Positions 38,142-49,452 of a stretch of 64,000 bases of DNA are shown here, piece by piece. Below the pieces are notes generated by a model, which saw only the letters and a program-made list of their open reading frames with translations, searched no databases and had not been told where the DNA came from. The position numbers and the translations under genes were made by a program. The DNA lies in the NCBI GenBank assembly GCA_000231825.2, contig JH720319.1:434001-498000 (forward strand), given 5' to 3'. The first letter of the stretch is position 1, and each line of letters starts with the position of its first letter. This DNA is from Tetrahymena elliotti 4EA. Its lineage: Eukaryota > Ciliophora > Oligohymenophorea > Hymenostomatida > Tetrahymenidae.

Positions 38142-40564
38142 AAAACATTTAATATATTTAATTTATTTTTTCAATTTCTTGATAAAAATTTGATAAATTT
38201 TACTCTACTAATTAAATATAATAAACAACTAATAACTTATATAAATATATAAACATAATTTAATATAATTACAGTTACTTTACATGTTTTCATATTTAAA
38301 TGTTTATTCTTTATTTCTCTAATAATTCTCTAATAATTTTGATTTATAAAATACAACTCACAAAAACTATTTCATTTTTTCAAAAATTAAATAAAACTGC
38401 TTAAATTTGTTTATAAAAACAGGGGTTATTATGCACTAGTCATGATGCAAAAATTTTTGTGGGACTAAATGATCAGGGTATTATTAAAAATAAGAAAAAA
38501 AGTTTGCGTCTAGGGCGAACTGAACCTAGTTATTAATCATGAAAAATTATAGCCTAATTAAGTGAGAATAATAATTTCAATTATTCAATCCCACTCGGAA
38601 TAATCAATTGTGTATGAATAACATTTGAGTTATCATTTGCTTTGTGCCTATTTTAAAAATCTTTATTTCTTCATTATAATTAATAAAAATATATTTGTTT
38701 TAAAAAATTATGATTCTTTTATTGAAAAACTATGAAGTATTTTTAAATCTCACAATTTAAAAAAAAAATCCCACAAAATATTTAGATCAATAAAATGACT
38801 CACAATCCAGTATAACAGAATGACACCAAAACTCAACCAATTAATAAATTAATTATCAATTAATGAATTTCTAAAAATAATCATTTTAAGTTAAAGTAAT
38901 ATTTTTCTAATTTGCTAAAAAATAATATTAGGGTTACTTTAGATCATCTTTATATTGATTGTTAAATTTGCTAAAAAAATTAACACAATTTTAAATTGAG
39001 AAATGAAGAACTACTAGTAATCTGATGCATATAAGAAAAATAACTAAATTTTAATTCAATTATGTATGTAAAAATTTAAAAATATTATGATTTTTAAAAT
39101 AAAGCATTCATGTTCTTAAATTTTCTTGCTGTTAACTAATCTTTAAAATCAATACTATATAACCTTTTAAAATTGAGAAATAATCAAATAATAAGTTTAT
39201 TTTGGTTTTTAATCAACTTTAAAAAATACTTTTTTGATAAAAATATATTTTTATGTTAATATTAAAACTTAATTTATAAGATGATTAAAGATACTTTATT
39301 TCTCAAAAATAAAAAATATATTGTTTTCTATTATTTAAAATGATTTTTGTGCTATTATTTTACTAAATGAAATATTTTTTAAAATAAGAAATGAGTATTA
39401 AAAATTATAATTAAAAATATGAATAGTTTAATTGAAACTCAATATTTTTTTTGTTTTTGAACAAGTTAAGTGGTTTATTTAGGAAAGACTTCTTTATTTT
39501 AATTAATTAGTGTAAAGAGAGTCTTATCTTGGCTTTCTATTTCTTTCTTTTCATCTTTTTCATCTCAATGATAAAAAAATTTAAGATAATGAAAAATCTC
39601 AACATTCAAAATGAACTGTAATATTTTATGTTTTTTATGCAATAGGATTTAAATTCAGTTTAAAATTTAAATATTAGAAATATAAATTATTTTTTAAGAC
39701 ATAAGAAAAAAATTTTCTTCAGCTTAGCTTGAGTTTTTTAAAAAAAATGTCTGACATAAATTTTGAAATATACAAAAAAATTAATGTTTAGAAGGATATA
39801 AATTATTTAAAAAAATTAAAAATAATAGATAATAAAACTTATTTGAGTTTTATAATTTCTTATACTTTTACTGTAAATTCTTTTAATAATATATATATGA
39901 TGTCATAATTATTAACTTTTTTGCTTTTATTGAATTTGCGTGGTTTATTCGAAATCGTATTTAATATTTTAAGATTTTAATAGTTCTTGAATAATATGTA
40001 AGCTAAAATCAAAATTAAATAAAATTTCTGTAATTAATAAAAAAAGAAAACTCTTTGGCAATTTAAAAGACGAATGTAAAACTATTTAAAATTTATTATT
40101 AAGCAATATTTGTCATCTGTCAACACAAGGATACAAAGTTTGATCTTCATTAGATGGATAAAACTGGTTTGAAATATAAGTGTAAGAATGATTTTTTATT
40201 ATTTTTGAAGATAATTTTGGAATAAAAAATATTTAACACTACTTTACAGTTTAATTTAACTAGGTTTATTTAAATTTATGGCTCATTTTATTTAAATTTG
40301 TTTGTAAAATAGAAAAATCTTGATAATTTTTAATTAAATGTGTTATTGAATTTGGAATTTTAACCATGAAAATATTTATGAGAATCAATATTTATATTAA
40401 ATTAGACAAATCTAGAATCCTTTATATCAAATATAATGTAGAAGTTTCTCGTAATTAATTTACTTATCTTGGTTTTAAATTGTCCAATTCAACAAGCCAA
40501 AACATGATAATTAAAAAATCAATTAAAAAAATCAATAAAAATAAAAATACAGAATAATCTTAAA
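38142..40564. other. Long spacer with a GC-enriched foldable island
   Basis: About 2.4 kb, nearly all very AT-rich and non-coding. The exception is ~38425-38620 (separate entry). The last few hundred bases are the lipocalin promoter; no TATA-like element stands out from the background. Confidence 0.5.
38425..38620. ncRNA. Candidate structured RNA of unknown class
   Basis: Local GC is clearly above the spacer, and there is no coding frame. Self-complementary pieces: CAAAAATTTTTG (palindrome, ~38448), GTTTGC/GCGAAC closing a 7-base loop (~38502-38520), CTAGG/CCTAG around that hairpin, and GTGGGA (~38459) pairing with TCCCAC (~38588) to close a ~130-base domain. It lacks tRNA D- and T-arm consensus and does not match U1, U2, U4, U5, U6 or telomerase RNA as I know them. 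It could be a snoRNA or other small RNA. Strand is undetermined. Confidence 0.25.
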
Positions 40565-41128
40565 ATGTCTAAATTATTAATTTTACTTTTAGCTACCTTG
40601 GCTGTCTGCTATGCTGTCAACGGAAATAAAGGAGCTTGCTCAACCGGTGACTACACTGACATTAATGTTGATTGGAATAGATACCTCGGAAAGTGGTACA
40701 ACGTTGCTGTTAGCAAATCATTCAGGTACTCTGATGTTACTGATAAGTGCACTGTTGCCAACTACTCATTGAACCAAGACGGTACTATTAAAGTTGATAA
40801 CTAAGCCATTAAGAAAGACGACAGCTTAAACAAGGCTTTGGGAACTGCTACTATTGTTGCTCCTGGCCACCTTAAGGTTAAGTTCTCTGTTTTCTAACCT
40901 GTTGGTGGAAACTACGAAATTGTCTACATTGATGATGACTACTCTGTTGTCACCGTTGTTGGTTGCAATGGACTTGGATTCCTTGGATACAGTGATGTTT
41001 GGGTTCTTGCCAGAGACTACAAGGTTTCTCAAGAAAAAATCAACATTGCCTTACAAGCTGCTGAAAACTTAGGTTTCGACATTTCTGATGTTAACTTAAA
41101 CAATATCTCTGCTTGTGACAGATTATGA
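40565..41128 (+). CDS. Secreted lipocalin (ApoD/Blc-like)
   Basis: Single exon of 187 codons (ATG 40565, TGA 41126-41128). Residues ~1-18 form a signal peptide (LLILLLATLAVCYAV). The lipocalin signature G-x-W appears as RYLGKWYNVAVS (GKW 42-44), followed by the family's strand pattern: CTVANYSL, GHLKVKFSVF, NYEIVYIDDDYSVVTVVG and a final YSDVWVLARDYKV that matches the third lipocalin motif (R after the G/W strand). Cysteines near 25, 63, 139 and the C-terminus could form disulfides. The fold binds small hydrophobic ligands outside the cell or in secretory or phagosomal spaces. Codon use is markedly richer in C/G endings than neighbouring genes, suggesting high expression. Ligand unknown. Confidence 0.85.
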
Positions 41129-41685
41129 GAGTGAATATAAAGATATATTAAATATAACTAAAAACTAACAAATTAAATAAAAATTACATGTTTTTTCTGT
41201 ATTTTTTAATAAAATCTTTAAACAAATCAATTAAATTTTTTGTTTTAATCTTTTAAAATATATGTGAATAGAGAGCGAATTGATAAATAATTCAATCAAT
41301 CAAAAATCTGATAAAATATGAAATAAATAAATTATTGATTGATTAATTGAAGTATTTAACTTTTTTTTTTTTTGAAATTGATGTAAATTGATTACAATTA
41401 AATATTTTTATTTTATAAAATAATGCTAAAAATAAACTAATTTAGAAGACAGATTTAATTAGAAATAAATTATTATGATAAAATTGTAAATTTGAAGTGT
41501 GAGAAAATATAAAAATAGAGGGTAAATTAGCTAAAATCATTAATTAAAATTCAAGTTTCTGATTTTAATCATAGGCTTTTCTTATTTGAATTTCCAAAAT
41601 ATTTTAAGCAAAATCTGCTATTTATACCTTGTAAGATGAAAGTGCTTGTTTGTTTTTATTTGTTTCAATAAATAATATAACTTTT
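41129..41685. other. Convergent intergenic spacer
   Basis: AT-rich 3' flanks of the lipocalin and transporter genes; no supported feature. Confidence 0.5.
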
Positions 41686-43026
41686 TCATAATTTACGAAG
41701 TTTCCCTTACTTGAAAAAAGGAATAGATAAAATAAACACTATACTATTAATAAACAAAATGATCAATATAACGTATTTATAGGAATTATATTTTTTAATT
41801 ACTATTGATATTATACTAAATACTATTAATCCTGATAAATCTTTCAAAAAGCTAACCATAGCGAAAGCTTTTCCAAATGAAAAAGAAGGTACTATTTTAA
41901 TTAAAATTGGTCCTAACACTGCTACACGCATGCTTAGGCCAAAGCCAAAAATAATAGTACCAGGTAATGGAGCAATATAAGCAAGAAAAACTATTCCAAC
42001 AAATTATATAAAACTACAAGCTATTATCCACTCATAATGTATTTTATATTTTTCAATTAAATAAGCAAAGTAGGGTACTGCTAAACACATTAAAGGTACC
42101 AAAGAAAACATTTATGTTACTTATAAAGGATTCATTTACCATATAGATGTAAGAAATGCTGGAGCTGTAATTTCTACTACAGTAGATAAGTTCACACTTA
42201 AAAATAATATACAACAGCAAACCCAATAATGGGTACTAAACTTTTTTATTTATTCCCATTAGCTTAGCCTTTCTTCTATTACCACAATTTCTTAAACACT
42301 ATTTGTAGGGTCTTCACTAAATATAGATTATTTTTAGAAAAAAATATTTAATACCTGTTATTTGTCTAATTAAAAAATTTACCTATCACCTCCACTTTCA
42401 ACCTAAATTTTAGACTCATTATCAATAACAACTTATTCATAGTGATAACATACAAAAGAGCAAATAAAACCTATTGATGCTATCAGAAAAGTTATAAAGG
42501 TAGAAATATCTAAACCATAGTTAGAAGTTAAAAAGGGATCGGCAATTAGATTTATGCCAAAAATAACTATACCGCTGCTAACTAAAATCCCTATTGACAA
42601 TCCTTTATATTTTTCTGAGCTAAAATTACTAACAAATACTTTAGCAGAAATAAGTAATGCAGAAGCTTAGGTATATAAAAGAATTCTTCCAGCAAAAAGC
42701 ATCCATATTGTAGTAGTATAAACAGATATATAAATAGAAAATTAGGCTATACATATTAGAAAAGATTATAATATAAGAACAATTCCAGGCTTATAAAGAT
42801 CAGCAAGTATTCCAGTAATAATAGTATATGAAATTAAGATTCCGTGTGAGATTGATTAAGAAATGTTATAATAAAACTCAAAATCAGCAGGTTATTATTT
42901 GCCGAAATAATCCTTGAGAAAGTCATGGAGAGAAGGCATTTCCTGCATGCAATAGCAGCTAGTTGCTAATAATACAGTACTAAAAAATAGTGCATCCCAT
43001 CTTTGATCTACTAAATGAATTGCCAT
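41686..43026 (-). CDS. MFSD1-like major facilitator transporter (copy A)
   Basis: ATG 43026 to TGA 41686-41688 with one 66-base intron (42317-42382) leaves 425 codons (424 aa). It begins VDQRWDALFFSTVLLATSC. About 12 hydrophobic segments are visible in two blocks split by a charged loop near the intron. Family-like motifs: ADLYKPGIVL after TM2, WMLFAGRILLYTQASALL in TM4 and SFGKAFAMVSFLKD in TM10-11, as in the MFSD1 branch of the major facilitator superfamily. Mammalian MFSD1 is a lysosomal dipeptide uniporter; the ciliate substrate is unknown. It is a tandem paralogue of the gene at 43523-44870, with the intron at the same place in the central loop. Confidence 0.82.
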
Positions 43027-43522
43027 GTATCTTTTAATTAATTACTTAAATTTTTTAAACAATAACCTACTTTGAATTATTCCTAATTAAATTTTTTAAT
43101 AACTCCAAACTAATTTGATAATTAATTGATCAAAAAGGCTTTCACTCACTCACGCAAATAAACTGATGACACTATTTATTTATTTACTTACTAGCCAGTG
43201 ATACGTTTAGATTAAAACAAGGCACTTTTAATAATAAATCTTTGCAAAAGATTACTAATAGAAATACACTACAAAAAAAAATAGAATGATACACCATAAA
43301 AGTTTAAGTAAGCAATTTCATTAGAATATTACAAATTTATTTCCAAAAAAAATTGAAAATGTGATGTAAATTTTAACCTTTTTTTTAATTTGAAAATCAT
43401 GAATTTGTTAAATCGCTAATTTAATTACTTGTATTAAGAATACTATTTTGGCATATTGCGTAATAACTTTAATATGCAAATAAATAGTCCGTAACATTTA
43501 TATTATTAATTTCAGTAGAAAG
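43027..43522. other. Spacer between tandem transporter genes
   Basis: About 500 AT-rich bases. It carries the promoter of copy A and the 3' flank of copy B. No element recognised. Confidence 0.5.
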
Positions 43523-44870
43523 TCAATTCTGTCTTTTTTTCGAAACCATTAGCAAAACAAAAGAAAGTGCAAGCACTATTACAGAGATCAAAATTAATAT
43601 GACTGCAACATCATGATAAGAATGGGTTCTTTTAACACTCACAGACACATAAAAAAACATGATCATTGCAAAGAAATCCTTTAATGATCTTATGAGCCCA
43701 AAAGCCTTACCCAAAGATTATTAAGGGACTATTTTGGTAATAAAGGGAGTTTAAGATGATATTCTTAAAATAAAGCCTATTCCAAAAATAATAAAGCCAA
43801 TAAGAGGTAATACCTATATAATCAAATATATTCCAATTAATTATGTAAGCATAGATAAAAATATCCATTCATAATCTTTATTAATTTTATCATACAAATA
43901 ACCAAGTAGGGGAGTCCCTAATCCAAATAATAAAGGTATCGAATTTATTTATGTTGAAAATTTAATATCATAATTCCATAATGAAACCAAAATAGCTGAT
44001 CCATTAACTTCTATCACAGTTATAACTATTATACTAATAAAGTTTATAGGAGCAAAAATCCAGTAGTTAAGGCTAAGACTTTTCATTTGTTCCAAATAGC
44101 TCATTTCTTACTAATTACATTATTGTTCAACTTTTAATTTTTGTTGTTCCTCTTTGTCTTTTGTACTTCTTTTTTTAATGAAAATTAATAAAATCGATGA
44201 TTTTTAAATTAAGTAATTTATATTACTCATTCATTTCTTAGTATTGAAGATCCTTCTATTTTTAAGTAATCTCTATTTGCTCTATTCTATAACAAATAAA
44301 AGTTAGGAGAAAAGCTATTCCAGTCATTGCGAAGGTTATAAAGACACAGATGTCAAGGCTGAATAACTCAACTAAATGTGGTTCTAATTATAAACTTATT
44401 CCAAATCCGATTACAGCTAAGAAAGCTATCCCTTATGAAGTTCCCTTATAAGTTTTAGAAGTTAAACTATTTAGTAACACCTTTGATGTAATAAACATAG
44501 GTGAGCATGTAATGTAAAGTAAGGTTCTTCCTGCAAATAAAATCCAGAAATTACCAAAATACAAAGATATGAAAATTAAGAATTAACTTAATGATAAGAA
44601 AAATGATTGAACAAAAAAGATAATTCCAGGCTTATACTTATCAATAAGATATCCTACATAAGAAGCAAAAAATATAAGTACTCCAAATGACATTGATTAT
44701 GAAATGCTTATATATTAGTCAAATTAGTAGCTTTAAATATCTTGATGAGTAAATTTATTCTTTAAATAATTATTCAATGTAGGAACTTCTTACATTGAGT
44801 AGGAGCAGGTTATCATAACCAGTGTTATAAAAATAACAGCATCCCATCTTTACACTTCTTAGCTTTGCAT
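43523..44870 (-). CDS. MFSD1-like major facilitator transporter (copy B)
   Basis: ATG 44870 to TGA 43523-43525; one 58-base intron (44169-44226) leaves 430 codons (429 aa). It starts SQEVQRWDAVIFITLVMITC, parallel to copy A. Twelve likely membrane helices. Shared motifs: YLIDKYKPGIIFFVQSF, FWILFAGRTLLYITCSP, YKGTSQGIAFLAVIGFG and SLGKAFGLIRSLKDF. The central cytosolic loop is Gln/Glu/Lys-rich. Together with copy A it is a clear tandem duplication that has diverged to moderate identity, so both are probably functional. The substrate is not predictable from the sequence alone. Confidence 0.82.
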
Positions 44871-45558
44871 TTATCAATTAATTTTTTTACTTTTAAAATT
44901 TCAGATACTTAAGAAAGTTTTTATCCAAAACTAATAACTTTAAAGCTATTCAGTATTTGAAGATAAAAAAACTTAAAGAAAATAAATAATAGATAGAAAA
45001 TAAATATGAAAAACTAAATATTGAATTTATTATTTTGAAATCATTCTAGCATAACTAAGAAATAAAAAATAACAAAAAAAATAATTCAATCAATATAAGG
45101 AAAATTAAGTAGATGGTAGAGAATTTTATTTTTATCATATTCTTCATTACAAAAGAATATAAAATATAAAAAAAACAATAACTAAATTAGTATTAGTTAA
45201 AATAAATAAATAATAGAAAATTGTATTTTTTTAGATTATTTAAAGAATTCCTGCATAATTTTTAGATATTTAGATATTTTTAAGTCATTATTATCTTATC
45301 TTCTTCATTGCAAATGTATAAAATAGAGATAAAACAAAACAAAAATTTAATCAATATAAGTTAAATTAAATGGGTGATGGAAAAGTGTATTTTTTAGATT
45401 TTTAATTTAAGTTCACAATTATTTTAAGTTATATTAGATATTTTTGTTTAATTATCTTCTTCCTTCTTTGTGATATAAAATATAGCTTAAATAAAAAATA
45501 ATTAATTAAATGGGAGGTGGAAAATTGTATTTTTTAGATTGTTTATTGAAGTTCTATA
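44871..45558. other. Spacer filled by degenerate tandem repeats
   Basis: Most of this interval is the repeat array described in the next entry; the remainder (44871-45070) is plain AT-rich promoter region of transporter copy B. Confidence 0.55.
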
Positions 45559-45600
45559 TCATTTTTAGATATTTTTTAAGTTATAATTATCATATTCAAA
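45075..45600. repeat. About four degenerate ~140-165 bp tandem units, overlapping the 3' end of the cNMP-binding gene
   Basis: Shared landmarks recur on the + strand: an ATTAAATGGG(A/T)G(G/A)TGG-type block followed by AAAATTGTATTTTTTAGATT (best at ~45380 and ~45515; weaker at ~45210 and ~45115), then TTTTTAGATAT...AAGTTATAATTATC, then TCTTCTTC. The outermost copy includes the last codons and stop of the gene at 45559-49034. Later copies have drifted and carry stops. Confidence 0.6.
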
Positions 45601-48600
45601 AGAAACATGATCCATGTCTGTTTGAGTTCCCATATCTAATGAAGAGGTTATTTTGTTTAAGTTAGTATATGAGAATACTATCTTTTTTTTGTTTTGTTAG
45701 TTCTCACTTTTTTAAGGAGAGTAAAATAAATTTTAAATAATATCACTCTTTCTGAGGTTTTATTAAGAAACAAGAACCCTATTTTAGTTATTTTTGTTAC
45801 TAATTTAGGTTGTATTTTTTATGATATCTTTTAATATTTAGGATCCATCGCTTATCACTTTGTTTGCATTTAGATTTTTTTAAGAAATCGGAGCTAAATG
45901 AGATTTCAATGCTAATTTATCTTAATTTTCTTCAATATTTGAATGAGGGTTATGTGTTTCTTATAAATTATTTGAGAAATAAACTATTTTATCTGTGCTT
46001 CTTCTATTATTATTAGACTTAATAGGGCTTGAAGATAGTAGATATATTTAATTGGTCTTAATTCTATCAGTTTAATGTCTATCAGTTTCTTCAACAAATT
46101 GTGAATGATTAATATTAATTTAAGGAATATATTTATTTTAATTTGTTTAATGTTTATAAGCATCAAAAAAACATATTTAATGATTTTATTATGTTTAGTT
46201 AAAGGTACCTATATCTTACAAAGACTTAATGGAGTTACTACTGAATTAATTCATTTTACGAGAAACCTATTCATCTAATGCACTTTATTAACTTTAGTTA
46301 TTATGAAAGTTTGTGAAAGACTTAAACATATTCTAATTAGGTAGTTATGAATATGTGTTAACAGAAATTGCTTTGTATTTAATCAAGCTGGACTATGTTT
46401 TACTTAGTTCTATTTTATTACTCATTGAATTTTAAGTCTGTTTCCCTATATCTTTGATCATTTTTTTCATTTTTATCATTCTTTATGATCTAATTCCATT
46501 CTAAGTAGGTTCTACTTTATTTACTAGATCTGCAGGTCCAAGATCAACCATAGTTTTCACTCCTCTTTTATTGCTTATTGAAACTGGAGAAGATGCTTCT
46601 ACATTTGTAGGGATAAAAGTTATCGTTCGATTTGATTTTGGTGGTTCAGTTGGAAGTCTTTCAGTGGGATGCTATTTTAGAATAAAACCAACTGAATTTT
46701 CTGTAGGATTTCTATATTTTAATATCTACCTTATATTTCCATTAGCATTAACATAATCTTCTTTAATTGGCTGATTAAACATCTTTTCAGTAGGATAATA
46801 CTTATGATTACCTGGATTTTTACTTTTGTTTTTGAAGATATTATCTAATTGAATTTCTTTTTTATATTGCCATTGATGTTATATAGATGATCCTTAATTT
46901 AGTTAATTGATTTCATCTTAAAAGCAAGAACGAAGGAGTGGATCACCTGTATTTAAGAAATATTATTTCAAAGCTTCATGCTAATTATTTTTGCTTAATA
47001 CTGGCCTAATAGGAGAAGGTAAGCTTTAATTGAAAGCACTTATGTTAGGTTAATTTGAGGTTTCATCTTGTTGCTATGCTTGAGATGATTAAGTTTTATG
47101 AGATTATCCACTATCTATAATATTGTTAATTATAACAGATTTTCTTGGATATGAGGAAGTTAATGCCTCTGTTTACAAATTATTACTCTCATTAGTGTCT
47201 TTTAAATTAGATTATGATTGAGTAATTTTCTTTTAAGGTGATTGAATTTAAATAGGAACTTAATCACTGCTCCTCTTAGAAGAAGAATTCGTTGAAAGGT
47301 CATTGACAAAATTTTATTTTTTTATTTGAGATGAAGGAACAACAAGCTTCTAATTAAAGAATGAAGCCTCCTCGATTTTGCCATTTTGTAATTTCGTTTG
47401 AAGAGACAACACTTGCTGTTTAGATGAAATTAGTGAAAAATTGTTTAAAATTATTGTTTTTTAATGTAAAATTTTTTTTTCATATTGCTTTCTCTTTTTA
47501 GGAACATTTATAGTCAAGTATTGATGTGCTCCTACATCATTTAAAATCTTTTACTTAAATTCTTTATTTTTAATTCTGATTAGTTCTCCCTCAATAGAAG
47601 TACATATTAGATTATAACTTCTTGTACAACAATCAAACAAGTCTTCTTCCCCAATAAGTTAGTAAGGGAGTAGCTAAGCAATTTTTATATCTGTTCCTTC
47701 TAGATAATTAAAATTAGTATTTATCCCCTTTTTCTTTCCTTATGGTTTTATCTTGTAGGTATTAAAAAACTACTCATCGTTTAAGTTATCTATTTCCTCT
47801 TCTTCTATTGCAGTCTTTAATAATTTTTATCAGTAGCATTAAAAAATATGAACAAATTAAATAAAGACATTAATTACCTTAGCAGATTAATCAAATTTCT
47901 AGAAAACTAAAAATTATCCTGAATTTACTATAAACATTGAGTCTGATTCATCACCCTAAGCAAATACTTTTTCATTCATTTTATATTTAACCTTAAATGA
48001 AGACCAATGAACTTATTTGAGCAAATATGTACTGAAATTCTCAAATAAAGGGATAGAACTGTATAAATTGAGAGCCTTTTAGATTGATTATTAAAGAAAT
48101 GATAAATATTTTGTTAGAAGCTTAGAAAATTTTTGTAATCCTGTTGGAAATATTTAATGGTAGAGATTAAATATTTCTTATTATATTCAATCAAACTAAA
48201 TTTTATGAAAAATTTTTAATTTGTGGTTTTCATTAATTTGGATTGTTTTAAAATTGGATGATTTTAATTACTTTTATGAGCTTTATCTCTTCTTACTCTT
48301 TCAGAATCCTCTAAAAGTTTTCTTTGTCAATAACTGCAAATTTACAATTTGTTGAGCAAACTATTGTAGCTAAACGAGGCCTGTCATTGATTAAAGCCAA
48401 TTCACCAAAAGAAGAACCAGCTTTCAAAGTACTAACTTGCACATAATCTCCTTCTATAGTGTTAAATCTACTTATATGTAAAGATTGCTGGCGATATTTT
48501 TATATCTAACTTTTTAATGCTTTTTCAAAAATTGAGCTAATAGTATTTGCTTCTTTGATCATGCTATTTTCAGTTTCAAGTTTATAATTTTAACTCTTCA

Positions 48601-49034
48601 AAATACGAGCTACTTTCTAAATCTTGTTTCTTGGTTTGAGTTACATGAGCTTTTCAAAGTCTATTGGTGGAGCATTAGATTTTTTATTTTTAATATAGAC
48701 TCCGACTTCTCCTTCAATGATAATGTAGAATTTATAGCCTTTATATATAAGATTTTAGCAAAGGCTTCAGATAAGCATAAAAATAATTTTAATTTTAAAT
48801 AAAAATAGTAGTTATACCAATAGTTCCTATATTAAATACCACGCTTCTTTCTGAGTGTTATTCTAATACCATACACTTGCAGCACTTTTTGTGAATTTCT
48901 GTCTTACCCTATTCAAAGTAGTATTTAAAAAACTAGATGTCTCTAGTCAAATTTAAGAGAGTATTTAAATCTTCTTACTGTCTATCATCTGGACTTATCT
49001 TTAAAATTCTTAAAATCTCATCTATTTAGTCCAT
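45559..49034 (-). CDS. Protein with two cyclic-nucleotide-binding domains and a long polar tail
   Basis: ATG 49034 to TGA 45559-45561. N-terminal CNBD: helical start (TRDIQFFKYYFEQGKTEIHK), YKFYIIIEGEVGVYI after the first intron, a ~90-residue charged insert, then the phosphate-binding cassette FGELALINDRPRLATI with its Glu and Arg, and FAVIDKENFQRILKEQEE. Second CNBD: FKVKYKMNEKVFAQGDESDS, MFIVNSGQFLVFQKF, and after an intron QLIGEEDLFDCCTRSYNLIC, whose cassette is atypical. Introns lie near 48750-48830, 48170-48270 and 47820-47880. The remaining ~700 residues are Ser/Asn/Gln/Lys-rich with no kinase or channel. Cassette 1 predicts cAMP or cGMP binding in a non-kinase regulator or scaffold, possibly ciliary. 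The C-terminus overlaps the tandem repeats. Confidence 0.8.
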
Positions 49035-49452
49035 TTCTTTTTAAAAATATAAAACTTTTGCTTTTTTGTTTTTAATTAAAAATAATTTATCAGAAGCTTT
49101 ATTAGATAGATTTACTTATTTACCATATAATAATTATTATTTTTTATGACAAGTAAAATTTGGTCAATTGAAAAATCTAAATTACAATTAAATAATTAAT
49201 GTTCAGTGAAGTAGTATTATATATTTTTATCTTTCATGCATACTTAATAATTGCTATCATTTAAATTATCAAATTTATATATAGATCATAATAGCCCAAT
49301 CAACAAAGAAAATTATTTTTTTTAATTAAAAAAAAACATCTGTGACTAATAATATCTTTTAATTTCTTTAAATAAATATTAATATTTCAAAAAGTTTTTT
49401 ATCTAAATGTTTAAATTTTAACTTTTTAAAAATTGAAAAAAAGCTTTTATCA
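49035..49452. other. Intergenic spacer
   Basis: About 420 AT-rich bases with no supported feature. Confidence 0.5.

Noticed and set aside
38500..38525. Seven-base loop GTCTAGG in a stem, reading like a CUA (Gln) anticodon arm
   Set aside because: No acceptor, D or T arm consensus around it, so not a tRNA.
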